From Bacteroidales bacterium (GTDB taxonomy: Bacteria > Bacteroidota > Bacteroidia > Bacteroidales > Muribaculaceae), in contig QAMW01000003.1 of assembly GCA_003150235.1 (NCBI GenBank), positions 62,001 through 126,000 on the forward strand: a stretch of DNA of 64,000 nt, read 5' to 3'. The notes under the pieces are model-generated. The model worked only from the letters and a program-made list of their open reading frames with translations. It did not search any database and was not told where the DNA came from. The translations under genes were made by a program, and so were the position numbers. Of this stretch, positions 15,751 through 24,608 are shown one piece after another (position 1 is the first letter of the stretch; every line of letters starts with the position of its first letter).

Positions 15751-18700
15751 ATGAAACAGGTATCTATCACCCTGATTGCCCTTGCGATGAGCTTCGGGCA
15801 ATTCCATGCGAGCGCGCGCACTGATCTTCTTAGAGAGACATTCCAAAATGTGAACGGCGACCATGAGAATCTTGTGACGCTTGACGAGAGCCAGCTTGAC
15901 AATCCGACCGGCTGGACCTTTACCGACGCATACGCCGGTCCCGGCTATGTAGTAATCAAAAAAGGCGGGACTGTCACCACTCCCCCTGTTGCCGGGGTGA
16001 GCGGTAACGCGGCATTCTATTTCGAAGTACGACCCTGGGAGGACCCGACAGGCAAAAATCCGGTCGACTGGGAGAACATCAAGCCTCATGCACTCTCCAT
16101 AACAAACGGTGAACTTTCCACCTATGAATTTGACGGAATGACGACAATGGGTTCATACTGCATTTACGACATCACTCCCGAAACACGCATCACCCTGACC
16201 GCCTCCTACGACATGACGCTCTCCGGGGTAGGAATCTATTATGGAGATAATGAAAACGGGTCTATGGTGACAAGTGACTTCACAAAATTCTCCCATGAAA
16301 GCGGCGACTATTATTCACCCTTTGACCTGGTGCTGACCCCTACCACCGGCTCACTCTGCTATGACGATGGCAAGCACAATATCCTCGTATATACGCTTGA
16401 CGGCTCCGCCCCTGTACGCACATCGACGCGCTACGACGGCACTCCGATACACATCCCGGCAACAACCACCGTCAGGACCGCCACCATCTTCGGCGACGGT
16501 ACTATGTACACCGACACCCAACGCGTCTACAATTTCCCGCAGCCTGAAACACCCGAGATTCCCGCAGCGACCTATGAAGTGACCGTCACCAGACCGGGCA
16601 GCCTCAAGTCGCAGCTTCTCGACCTTGATGCCGATGAGATAAACGGTCTTGTGCTTAAAGGAAAAATCAACGGCGAGGACCTGAAATATCTTGCCTCATC
16701 GGAGGGCAGGACGGCAAAAATCACATATCTCGACCTTGAAGATGTGACATTTGAATATGACGGCTCAGTATATCGCACCGAGGTGTATGTGCCCGTAGGC
16801 ATGGGTACCGTAACCACCTACAATTACTATCTGAGCGAGACAAACTACACTGAACACCGCTCCACAAGTCCAACGTCGCAGGTTTACGATTGTTACAGCA
16901 ACAACCTTGCGTCGGCTTTCACCGGCGAATCCAACGTGAAGCGCGTAGTGGTGCCGAAAGTGCTGACCTCAATCGGATCCGGCGCTTTCTCCGGCGTCAC
17001 GATGGCTACGTTGCCGGAAGGCATAGAGGAAATAGGCGCTTTCGCCTTCAGCTCATGCAGCAATGTCAACCTTCCCGTATCGATAAAGAAAATAGGTGCA
17101 TACGCTTTTGGCGAGAATCTTATCAAGCCGGAAATCGACCTCCCCAATCTGGAATATCTCGACGACGGTGCCTTTAAGGGAGCAAAAATCGTGAAATTCA
17201 ATTTCAACGATAAGCTAAAACACTTCGGCAAAGAAGCCTTTGCCGGCACAATGATTGAAGAGGCTGTGTTCACCTCTCCGGTCGACACTATCCCCGAATC
17301 ACTCTTCTCCGGCTGTAAATTCCTTACCAAGGTAGATATCACCGGCAACGTGAAGGTAATCGGCTGGCGTGCATTTTATATGAGCAATAATATCGAAAGT
17401 TTCTCGATACCGCAGACTGTGGAGTCAGTGGGTGTCGACGCAATCCCCGACTATCTTCTCCCCGCTCCGGAAAACGGCATAGTCTATATAGGCAAAGCCG
17501 CTTACAAGCGCACCGAGAACCTGACAGAGTGTGCCATCAAAGAGGGTACCGTATCCATCACCGACGGATTGTTCCGTGGCTCTGACCTTGCAAAAATCAC
17601 CTTGCCTGCATCGCTTAAGACTATCGGCAACGGTGTGTTTGCATGGACAAAACTGACTTCCACACCCGACATGCCGGGCGTGACACGCATCGAGGATGAC
17701 GCATTTGAATATTGTCCGGAGCTCGGCAGGGTGACAATCCCCGAACAGGTGGAATATGTCGGCTACGCTTTCCGTGGCTGTGACGCCCTGTGGAGCCTTA
17801 CCTATAACGCCATTGATGCCGAATGTCCTTACGGCGTAAGCCCGCGCGACCTTGAAAGAATCGTGATAGGCGACAAGGTGCGCCGTCTGCCGAGAGGCAT
17901 CTACACCAACAATACCAATGTCACCGAGGTGATTTTGCCTGCAAGCGTCGAGATTCTTGAACCGATGGTATTCGCCGGATGCTCCAATCTTGAATATGTG
18001 CGTCTTTCCGACAATATCACGACTATTTCCGAGCTTGCTTTTGAAAGATGCTATGCGCTTTCCGACATTCACTGGCCTGCAAAACTGACTACGGTAGGCA
18101 GAAGTGCGTTTGACCACTGTACTTCGCTGACCACCATCTCATTGCCGGAGGGCATGGAGAAGGTTGACTCTTACGCATTCGGGTATTGCAGCAATGTGAC
18201 TACACTCTATATCGCCTCCACGATAACTGAACTTGTACAGGGTGCTTTCACCTTTGACAATCGCGACAGGTCGACCGTGATAACCGCTACCGCAACAGAG
18301 CCTCAGGATTATGAGTGGGAATGGTATTATATAGGCAATCCCACCGTGAAAGTGCCTGCTGCAAGCATCGAACGATATAAATCCCATCCCAAATGGGCAT
18401 ACTGTGAAAACATCATCCCGATCGAGGAGATTTCTGCTCCCGTTGAGACCTCCTCGACCTCTTTTGACTCCGGCATCGACGAGGACACCGACCTTTCCGA
18501 TACAGTGATAGGCGACGTATATGTCACCGTGGGTGAAGAAGACGGCTATGACCCGACCGACGGAAGCATCACACTCAACTCGACAATGGATGAGGAATAT
18601 ATCGATGCAATCGGCGACATGGCACCCGGACAGTCTGACCTTGCCAACCGTTTCAACGGTCTCGTGGTCATGGTCAACGCCGGTACCGGCACCATCACAA

Positions 18701-19095
18701 TCAACTGCCTTACTCTCGGCGAAAACCGGCTCAGCGTCAAGATAGGAACAGCCGAACCGGAAGTATATACGCGCGACTTGAAGGGTGACATAACCGTTGA
18801 CTACAGCGTTACCGAGCCTACCTATGTCTACATCTACGGCACTTCAGCCTCAGCCACTCCCGCACGTGTCCGCGCAAAGGCACCCGCGCAGTCAGGCAAC
18901 TGCATCAAAATTTACTCGGTCGGCGTCGACCCGACAACCGTAGGCATTGACGGAGTAGGCGAAGACAAGGTGAATGAGAGCGAGATTATCGGTATCTATA
19001 ACCTTAATGGTGCGAAGGTAAGCAATCCTGCAACCCCCGGCATCTACATCGTAAGACGCGCCGACGGCACCACCGCCAAGATCGCCATCAAATAA
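15751..19095 (+). CDS. BspA-like leucine-rich-repeat surface protein with T9SS-type C-terminal signal
   Basis: A 1114-residue exported protein. Domains in order: signal peptide (1-22); a jelly-roll-like region; a chitobiase/hexosaminidase C-terminal-type domain (VYTLDGSAPVRTSTRYDGTP, about 210-265); and a linker strand set. Then comes a long array of LRR_5/BspA repeats (IGSGAFSGV, IGAFAFSSCSN, IGAYAFGEN, VGRSAFDHCTSLTTISLPEGM), about 380-900. A beta-rich domain follows, and a C-terminal 70-residue T9SS type-A-like sorting segment (IIGIYNLNGAKVSNPATPGIYIVRRA). BspA-type LRR proteins often mediate adhesion to host or neighbouring cells; the ligand here is unknown. PorU at 32339-35722 would be the sortase. 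It is followed by a strong terminator. Confidence 0.88.
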   Translation: MKQVSITLIALAMSFGQFHASARTDLLRETFQNVNGDHENLVTLDESQLDNPTGWTFTDAYAGPGYVVIKKGGTVTTPPVAGVSGNAAFYFEVRPWEDPTGKNPVDWENIKPHALSITNGELSTYEFDGMTTMGSYCIYDITPETRITLTASYDMTLSGVGIYYGDNENGSMVTSDFTKFSHESGDYYSPFDLVLTPTTGSLCYDDGKHNILVYTLDGSAPVRTSTRYDGTPIHIPATTTVRTATIFGDGTMYTDTQRVYNFPQPETPEIPAATYEVTVTRPGSLKSQLLDLDADEINGLVLKGKINGEDLKYLASSEGRTAKITYLDLEDVTFEYDGSVYRTEVYVPVGMGTVTTYNYYLSETNYTEHRSTSPTSQVYDCYSNNLASAFTGESNVKRVVVPKVLTSIGSGAFSGVTMATLPEGIEEIGAFAFSSCSNVNLPVSIKKIGAYAFGENLIKPEIDLPNLEYLDDGAFKGAKIVKFNFNDKLKHFGKEAFAGTMIEEAVFTSPVDTIPESLFSGCKFLTKVDITGNVKVIGWRAFYMSNNIESFSIPQTVESVGVDAIPDYLLPAPENGIVYIGKAAYKRTENLTECAIKEGTVSITDGLFRGSDLAKITLPASLKTIGNGVFAWTKLTSTPDMPGVTRIEDDAFEYCPELGRVTIPEQVEYVGYAFRGCDALWSLTYNAIDAECPYGVSPRDLERIVIGDKVRRLPRGIYTNNTNVTEVILPASVEILEPMVFAGCSNLEYVRLSDNITTISELAFERCYALSDIHWPAKLTTVGRSAFDHCTSLTTISLPEGMEKVDSYAFGYCSNVTTLYIASTITELVQGAFTFDNRDRSTVITATATEPQDYEWEWYYIGNPTVKVPAASIERYKSHPKWAYCENIIPIEEISAPVETSSTSFDSGIDEDTDLSDTVIGDVYVTVGEEDGYDPTDGSITLNSTMDEEYIDAIGDMAPGQSDLANRFNGLVVMVNAGTGTITINCLTLGENRLSVKIGTAEPEVYTRDLKGDITVDYSVTEPTYVYIYGTSASATPARVRAKAPAQSGNCIKIYSVGVDPTTVGIDGVGEDKVNESEIIGIYNLNGAKVSNPATPGIYIVRRADGTTAKIAIK

Positions 19096-19120
19096 CACAC
19101 CCCAAAAATCTGACCCCCTA

Positions 19121-19152
19121 GCGCTGTGCCAAAATTGGCACAGCGCCTTTTT
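19121..19152 (+). terminator. Intrinsic terminator of the first BspA-like gene
   Basis: A 12-bp perfect stem GCGCTGTGCCAA / TTGGCACAGCGC with an AA loop (19121-19146), then CTTTTTATT. Confidence 0.9.
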
Positions 19153-19195
19153 ATTACCAATCCCTCAGCTGCGCCCTGACAGCTGAATTGCACGC

Positions 19196-19219
19196 CATTG
19201 TAGGGGCGAGTGGAAGCTA
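19196..19219 (+). repeat. Family A (REP-like) hairpin, left half, split by family B
   Basis: TTGTAGGGGCGAGTGGAAGCT is interrupted at 19219 and resumes at 19501-19519 (GAGTGGAAGCTCGCCCGCC). Rejoined, it is a standard family A unit with a GTAG foot and GGGCGAG/CTCGCCC stem. Confidence 0.75.
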
Positions 19220-19500
19220 AATGTCACTAACTTAAGCAGAAGAGCCATAAATCCCCGAAAGGGGGATTCATCTCGTTATCCGCGGGTAATGCCGGAGGCA
19301 TACCCGTGGCTCAAGCTCCTCTCTCCTTGGTTCAACCCCGGAGTGGGTTGCATAAACGCTTTATTAGCATATATTTATGCAACCCGTTTCAGGGTTGCAT
19401 TGTTGTGGGGATATCGCTTTCCACGGGTGCCCACTTCGGGGCTACCCGCGGCTAACTACATCTTGCCCATTCCGGGCAAAATCCTTAAGTTAGTGACATT
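19220..19500. mobile_element. Family B multi-hairpin element, copy 2, 281 bp, inserted in a family A hairpin
   Basis: Terminal inverted repeats of 17 bp are perfect: AATGTCACTAACTTAAG (19220-19236) and CTTAAGTTAGTGACATT (19484-19500). The 11-bp GAGTGGAAGCT occurs on both sides (19208-19218 and 19501-19511), as expected of a target-site duplication. Internal stems are those of copy 1. There is an extra hairpin with GGGTTGCATAAA/TTTATGCAACCC arms (about 19345-19387) that accounts for most of the length difference. There is no coding capacity, so it would need a transposase in trans. Confidence 0.75.
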
Positions 19501-19519
19501 GAGTGGAAGCTCGCCCGCC
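19501..19519 (+). repeat. Family A (REP-like) hairpin, right half
   Basis: Continuation of the unit started at 19196. It repeats the last 11 bases before the insertion. Confidence 0.7.
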
Positions 19520-19552
19520 ACTGACAACTCCTTTCCCCGACAGGGGATCATC

Positions 19553-19590
19553 CATGCATCGCGGGCGACCTCCCGGTCGCCCCTACAGCT
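19553..19590 (-). repeat. Family A (REP-like) hairpin
   Basis: Read on the minus strand: GCTGTAG foot, stem GGGCGACC/GGTCGCCC (19582-19575 and 19570-19563), then CGCGATGCA. Confidence 0.75.
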
Positions 19591-19673
19591 ACGCGATATT
19601 TTTTCACAGGATGTAAGGCGGTGGATAAAGTCCAAATAACTTTGTCGCTCCTGACCTTCTGTCCATCTGTATC

Positions 19674-19700
19674 ATCTGAAAACTGAAATCTGACAACTAA
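19674..19700. repeat. Family D short repeat words
   Basis: ATCTGAAAACTGAAATCTGACAACT words, abutting the minus-strand terminator at 19699. Confidence 0.55.
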
Positions 19701-19742
19701 AAAAGAGGTGATGACCGCCATAGCCTTTGGCGTCATCACCTC
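19699..19742 (-). terminator. Strong minus-strand intrinsic terminator without an obvious gene
   Basis: On the minus strand an 11-bp perfect stem GAGGTGATGAC (19742-19732) / GTCATCACCTC (19715-19705), with an inner GCC/GGC pair, is followed by six T residues (19704-19699). No minus-strand gene lies upstream of it in 19743-19893. Rightward it has no T-tract. The transcript it ends may be a small RNA or antisense RNA. A GCGGC/GCCGC hairpin lies within 19743-19800. Confidence 0.55.
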
Positions 19743-19893
19743 AAATATTGTATTAGGTCTTGAACCGTGATTGCGGCGATTTCAGCCGCTGGCGTATGGA
19801 ATTAAGATTCCTATCATCAGTTCTTTGTTTCTTTGCCTATAAAACGAAATGGCACCCGTTATTGTTTATCTGACAATAGTTAAAACATGATTT

Positions 19894-21045
19894 ATGCGAC
19901 CGATATCCCATAAAATCCACCTCTTCCTGTCAATCCCGTTCGGGTTGCTCGTAACATTAATATGTGCCACAGGGGCAATGCTTGCACTGCAGGATGATAT
20001 CATCAGATTTCTGAATCTCGACTACTATTATGTAGAACATAAGGGCACAAAACCGCATGACCTGGATGTAATAGTAAAAAAGGTGATGGATACTGTTCCC
20101 GATTCAATAAGGATAGCCGGAGTGGAAATAAGCGCCGACCCACGCTGTTCCTACAGAGTGAAACTCTCGGATGCCGATAAGTCGACGGTGTTTGTCGACC
20201 AATATACGACCGAGATACTCGGTACACGTGGTGAAACCAGATTTTTCGCCAAGGTAAAACAGTTGCACCGCACACTTCTCGACTCACGCCCTACGGCAGG
20301 CACACTGTTTCACGGCAAATATATCACCGGAATAACAGCGATTGCATTTATTGCAATAATTATCACCGGGCTGGCGATGTGGCTTCCTGCAAGGCACCAA
20401 AGCATACGCAAGACACTTTGTCACCCCATGCGTTCGGGATGGAGAAGAGTCAACAAAGTATTGCATGGAACCACAGGCACATTTGCAAGCATTTTTTTAC
20501 TCACAATGGCATTGACCGGACTAACGTGGTCATTTCAATGGTACAGGATAGCGTTTTACAATCTTTTCGGTGCTACCGCCTCCGTGCAAAATCATCCCGC
20601 ACATATCGACGTGCTGCCCGACGACCCACGGCTGAGCGAGGAGATATTGCACGGGTGGAAACACGCGTTCAAGCATCTTGAAGCAGCTGAAAACGGATAT
20701 GACATTGTGGCATTATCGCCTCACGAGGCTTTTGGATATTATCTCTCCAACGGCAATACGAAGGCGCGTGACTATTATCTGTTTGACAACAACGGCGAGA
20801 TAAAAAACACCAAGTATTACCGCGATGCAAAACCCGATACAAAACTACGGGGCTGGATTTACTCGGTTCATACAGGCTCATTCGGGGGAATCGTCACGCG
20901 CATAATTTGGGCGCTCGCGGCATTTACCGGCGCACTGCTGCCGATAGGCGGCTATATTATATGGTGGAGACGCATCACTCGGCGACGCGGCGCGCACCGA
21001 TGTAACGACGGCTGTAATAAGGCTCGGATGAGTGACTCTCGGTGA
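19894..21045 (+). CDS. PepSY-associated transmembrane protein
   Basis: A 383-residue inner-membrane protein of the PepSY_TM family. Helix 1 is at about 9-30 (HLFLSIPFGLLVTLICATGAM). A periplasmic PepSY-like domain covers about 50-130 (YRVKLSDADKSTVFVDQYTTEILG). Further helices are at about 143-168, 200-220 and 328-352, with conserved histidines (KQLHRTLL, KVLHGTTG, IYSVHTGSFGGI). Members often accompany TonB/siderophore uptake and are thought to act in ferric reduction. No such neighbour is present here. The last 71 nt overlap the 3' end of the C40 peptidase gene on the other strand, so the tail after IIWWRR is probably non-conserved. Confidence 0.85.
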   Translation: MRPISHKIHLFLSIPFGLLVTLICATGAMLALQDDIIRFLNLDYYYVEHKGTKPHDLDVIVKKVMDTVPDSIRIAGVEISADPRCSYRVKLSDADKSTVFVDQYTTEILGTRGETRFFAKVKQLHRTLLDSRPTAGTLFHGKYITGITAIAFIAIIITGLAMWLPARHQSIRKTLCHPMRSGWRRVNKVLHGTTGTFASIFLLTMALTGLTWSFQWYRIAFYNLFGATASVQNHPAHIDVLPDDPRLSEEILHGWKHAFKHLEAAENGYDIVALSPHEAFGYYLSNGNTKARDYYLFDNNGEIKNTKYYRDAKPDTKLRGWIYSVHTGSFGGIVTRIIWALAAFTGALLPIGGYIIWWRRITRRRGAHRCNDGCNKARMSDSR

Positions 21046-21562
21046 TGCCGGAGCTACATGCCGAGTGGATGAAATGAAACGACTTGCCATCGTCGCCCAC
21101 GCGGGTGACGATACCTACATGACCTACACGGCTTGTGCCGCCGCGGCTGCCGCCGAAAAACACAAGGTCGCCGGGCTGAAGGCGGTCACGCTCTATTGAC
21201 ACGCCCTGACGGTACTGGTCGCGCGACGACGCGCCAAGTGTCATGCCGAACTGGCGGAATACATAGCCGGTAAAGCCTGAACAATCAAAACCCTTCGGGG
21301 TCTTTCCGCCACGGCGGTAACGAAGCCCCGTGAAAGTGCGCGCATAGTCGAGAAGGTCGGCGACAAATTCGGGCGTCTCGTCGGCTTGTGCCGACTTCAG
21401 GCGGAACTCCGTGGAAAGTTCCGGAGTCCAGCTGTTGACCGATGCAAGGTCAAGCGAGGATATATTTGGTGTTGACTCAAGTGGTGAAACTGCATTAAGA
21501 GGCATAGCAAAAGCACTCAGCATAATCACCCCCGTCAACAGGCGGGTAATCAAATTCTTCAT
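20975..21562 (-). CDS. C40-family (NlpC/P60) cell-wall peptidase
   Basis: A 195-residue exported hydrolase. The signal peptide is residues 1-24 (MKNLITRLLTGVIMLSAFAMPLNA), then a short linker. The NlpC/P60 domain has the catalytic Cys in GFDCSGFTGYVFRQFG, the His in GHVGIVTRVG and a third polar residue in HFIHSACSSGI. Such enzymes cut the gamma-D-Glu to diamino-acid bond in peptidoglycan stem peptides. The SRDQY-GV and LQPGDLVFFGG motifs are also typical. It converges on and overlaps the PepSY gene by 71 bp. Confidence 0.92.
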   Translation of the reverse strand: MKNLITRLLTGVIMLSAFAMPLNAVSPLESTPNISSLDLASVNSWTPELSTEFRLKSAQADETPEFVADLLDYARTFTGLRYRRGGKTPKGFDCSGFTGYVFRQFGMTLGASSRDQYRQGVSIERDRLQPGDLVFFGGSRGGTSRVGHVGIVTRVGDDGKSFHFIHSACSSGITESHSSEPYYSRRYIGARRVAE

Positions 21563-21675
21563 TAATATGATGTAGTATCTTTATGGTTAAGGTTATAGAA
21601 ATCTACCATTACAAAGATACCGAATAATCATATCATTTCATAATCCGATGCCCCGGATTTCAATAAATTTCACAT

Positions 21676-22944
21676 TTATTTTAATGTTTTTCGCTTCTTA
21701 AGTTCTTCAGTCGACTCCCAGCGGTATAATTTGTCGCTCGGGCGTATCTTCTTGTCGACCTTTATCGAGAACCTGTCACCTTTCACGGCGCGCTTCACCG
21801 GCTTCAGGTCAACGCGTATCTCATCGACCGTCATGATTATCGCACCCGTGGTGGGACCCGTAATCACTATCTCGTCGCCGACATTCAATTCCCCGCTCTC
21901 CATAAGAAATTCAGCAACACCGATATTGCTGAAATATCTCACTCCTTTTGCCGCATATACCTTCGTACGGGTTGCCGAAGAGCCATATTTTGAGGTCCAC
22001 TCGCCGAGACGCTGACCCAGATAATAGCCGTTCCAGAAGCCACGGTTAAAAATACTATTGAGACGGTCATCCCATCCCGCAATCAGTTCCTCGGAATAAG
22101 TACCGTCAATCACGGCGTTGATAGCCTCATTGTAACACTCTACGGCAATCTTCACGTACTCCGGACCACGCGCCCTGCCCTCGATTTTGAATACCCTTAC
22201 CCCGGCATCAATCATCTTATTAAGGAAATGAATGGTCTTGAGGTCTTTCGGCGACATGATGTACTGGTTTTCCACATCAAGCTCCTCACCGGTCTCGCGG
22301 TCACGCACCGTGTAACTGCGGCGACATATCTGGGTGCAGGCACCGCGGTTGGCGCTTGAATTCAGTTCGTGAAGGCTCAGATAGCATTTACCCGACACCG
22401 CCATGCATAGTGCCCCGTGGCAAAACATCTCTATCTTCACCGGCTCTCCATGAGGACCGGTTATTCCCTGTTCCATAATCTGACGGTGGATTTCACCCAC
22501 GCGGTCGAGGTCAACTTCGCGCGCAAGTACAACCACATCGGCATACTGCGAGTAAAATTTCACCGCCTCGATATTGGTCACGTTGACCTGGGTCGATATA
22601 TGCACCTCCACACCGACAGAACGCGCATACAGGATGGCGGCGACATCGCTCGCTATAATGGCGGTGATACCGGCTTCGCGGGCGGCGTCGATTATCGCAT
22701 GACATTTCTCTATGTCATCGTCATATATCACGGTGTTGACCGTCAGATAGGTCTTTACTCCATGCTCGTTACAGGTAGCGGCTATGGCGCGGAGGTCGTC
22801 AAGAGTGAAATTATTGGATGAACGTGACCTCATGTTAAGTCCCTCGACACCGAAATATACGGCATCAGTGCCCGCTTCAATCGCCGCGTGAAGCGATTCA
22901 TAGCTCCCCACCGGAGCCATTATCTCGAAATCAGATCTTTTCAT
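21676..22944 (-). CDS. Peptidase U32 family protein (TrhP/YegQ-like)
   Basis: A 422-residue protein carrying the U32 signature EMFCHGALCMAVSGKCYLS, with further cysteines nearby (RGACTQICRRSY). It also has MAPVGSYESLHAAIEAGTDAVYFG and FKIEGRARGPEYV. E. coli relatives TrhP and RlhA act in prephenate-dependent hydroxylation of tRNA uridine 34 or 23S rRNA rather than as proteases. Which one this matches is not decided, though the C-terminal beta-rich domain fits the TrhP group. The frame extends to an ATG at 22998. I prefer 22944 because the residues before MKRSDFEIMAPVG are not family-like, and a TAACTTTG box lies at 22950-22957, only 5 nt upstream. Confidence 0.88.
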   Translation of the reverse strand: MKRSDFEIMAPVGSYESLHAAIEAGTDAVYFGVEGLNMRSRSSNNFTLDDLRAIAATCNEHGVKTYLTVNTVIYDDDIEKCHAIIDAAREAGITAIIASDVAAILYARSVGVEVHISTQVNVTNIEAVKFYSQYADVVVLAREVDLDRVGEIHRQIMEQGITGPHGEPVKIEMFCHGALCMAVSGKCYLSLHELNSSANRGACTQICRRSYTVRDRETGEELDVENQYIMSPKDLKTIHFLNKMIDAGVRVFKIEGRARGPEYVKIAVECYNEAINAVIDGTYSEELIAGWDDRLNSIFNRGFWNGYYLGQRLGEWTSKYGSSATRTKVYAAKGVRYFSNIGVAEFLMESGELNVGDEIVITGPTTGAIIMTVDEIRVDLKPVKRAVKGDRFSIKVDKKIRPSDKLYRWESTEELKKRKTLK

Positions 22945-22949
22945 GACGG

Positions 22950-22957
22950 CAAAGTTA
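22950..22957 (-). promoter_or_regulatory. Promoter -7 box of the U32 gene
   Basis: TAACTTTG on the minus strand, 5 nt before the chosen ATG, predicts a leaderless mRNA. Confidence 0.55.
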
Positions 22958-23028
22958 CAAAATAATCCCGATGCATCCACAAAGTCAGTGGAGTGCACCG
23001 GGATTTATAACGCGAAAATGAGAGGGAT

Positions 23029-24420
23029 TTAGAATATCATCTTCTCAATCATATACACGCCCACACCGGCGAGATATCCGAGAAGCGCAAGCCATGTGAA
23101 ATTTTTGAGATACCATCCGAAGCTGATTTTCTCGATACCCATGGCAATGACTCCGGCAGCTGAGCCGATTATAAGCATACTGCCGCCTACACCGGCACAG
23201 TAGGAAAGAAGTTCCCAGAATGTTCCGTCAATCACAAAATTGGCGGCATAGCCTACCGAAGCGGGGTCGGCAACGGGATACATGCCCATTACACCGGCAA
23301 CAAGAGGCACATTGTCGACAATCGACGAGAGCACACCGAGAAGCACGTTGATGATATAGACATTATGGATTTTCTCGTCGAGCACACCCGCCATCCATGA
23401 AAGTATACCGGTCGACTGAAGCACTGCGACCGCCATCAGGATACCGAGGAAAAACAGGATAGACGGCATGTCGACACGTGATATAACTTTCGGTATGCGG
23501 TGTTCTTCAGCCTTTTCAAGCATCTTGGAATTATAGAATACCTCGGTGAACACCCACAGGAATCCGAGCACGAAAAGTATGCCGATAAACGGCGGCAGAT
23601 GTGTTATAGACTTGAACACCGGCACAAAGATAAGTCCGCCCACGCCGAGATAGAATATCGTGCGCTGTTCCCTCGGGGTAATGTTGGCATTGCCCGCGGC
23701 TGTCGCCCCTATCGGCTCCAGCTGCCCCTTGAGGCGGCTCGACACGATGGCAAGCGGTAGTATCATCGATACAAGACTCGGTATAAGTATATATTTTATA
23801 AGCGCGATTGAAGTCACATTGCCCTTTACCCAGAGCATGATGGTGGTTACGTCACCGATCGGCGACCACGCGCCGCCGCTGTTTGCCGCTATCACAATCG
23901 AGGCTGCAAAAAGCCAGCGTTCCTTGGGGTCGGTCACCAGTTTACGCAGTAGCATAAGCATCACGATAGTGGTGGTAAGGTTATCAAGGATAGCCGACAT
24001 GAAGAATGTGCAGAAACCGATTATCCACAACAGTTTACGTTTCTCTCTGGTAGTTATCCTGTCGGTGATTATACGGAATCCTCCGTGCACATCTATAAGC
24101 TCGACGATTGTCATCGCGCCGATAAGGAAAAGAAGTGTCTGGCAAATATCGCCGAGATGCTCGATAATATCGACATTGAGCACATACTCGAGCGCCTGAT
24201 GACCGACACTCTCATTGGCGAGAGAAGGATGTTCGGCGACAAACCGCTGGAAATGTTCGCCCGATGCCACAGGCACAATCGATTCGGCTCCAATCGCATA
24301 GATAATCCATAGAATCATGCCCAGCAGAAGTGCCGAGGCGGTCTTGTCTATCTTCAGCGGATGTTCAAGCGCGATGGCTATGTATCCGACAACAAAGATA
24401 ATTAGCAAAGTTGTAATCAT
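23029..24420 (-). CDS. nhaD: NhaD-type Na+/H+ antiporter
   Basis: A 463-residue, roughly 12-helix member of the ion-transporter superfamily. It begins MITTLLIIFVVGYIAIALEHPLKIDKTASALLLG. It has the typical NhaD segments MTIVELIDVHGGFRIITDRI, FMSAILDNLTTTIVMLMLLRK, AANSGGAWSPIGDVTTIMLW and SSIVDNVPLVAGVMGMY, where the acidic and Asn residues form the ion site. It would expel Na+ in exchange for protons, fitting a sodium-based economy that also drives the ara symporter. An upstream ATG at 24507 exists, but the promoter box at 24474-24481 lies inside that extension, so 24420 is the start. Confidence 0.92.
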   Translation of the reverse strand: MITTLLIIFVVGYIAIALEHPLKIDKTASALLLGMILWIIYAIGAESIVPVASGEHFQRFVAEHPSLANESVGHQALEYVLNVDIIEHLGDICQTLLFLIGAMTIVELIDVHGGFRIITDRITTREKRKLLWIIGFCTFFMSAILDNLTTTIVMLMLLRKLVTDPKERWLFAASIVIAANSGGAWSPIGDVTTIMLWVKGNVTSIALIKYILIPSLVSMILPLAIVSSRLKGQLEPIGATAAGNANITPREQRTIFYLGVGGLIFVPVFKSITHLPPFIGILFVLGFLWVFTEVFYNSKMLEKAEEHRIPKVISRVDMPSILFFLGILMAVAVLQSTGILSWMAGVLDEKIHNVYIINVLLGVLSSIVDNVPLVAGVMGMYPVADPASVGYAANFVIDGTFWELLSYCAGVGGSMLIIGSAAGVIAMGIEKISFGWYLKNFTWLALLGYLAGVGVYMIEKMIF

Positions 24421-24473
24421 TGCAGGATAGTGATTTGATGGTAAGTAAATAAGGTAATTAATTTTTTGCGGTG

Positions 24474-24481
24474 CAAAGTTA
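24474..24481 (-). promoter_or_regulatory. Promoter -7 box of nhaD
   Basis: TAACTTTG on the minus strand; leader of about 45 nt. Confidence 0.6.
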
Positions 24482-24553
24482 AGCAGAATTCCCCGAACCG
24501 CGCACACCTATTTATAAAAAATTATCATTTATGTATAACAGTAGCCTTCAATT

Positions 24554-24584
24554 TTTGATAATCGGGGGAAATGTGTTAAATTTG
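24554..24584 (+). promoter_or_regulatory. Promoter of the GH115 gene
   Basis: TTTG (24554-24557), 19 nt, TAAATTTG (24577-24584). It lies downstream of the first in-frame ATG at 24531, which rules that start out. Confidence 0.75.
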
Positions 24585-24608
24585 GGAAGAAATCTTAGAC
24601 CTGCTCAC

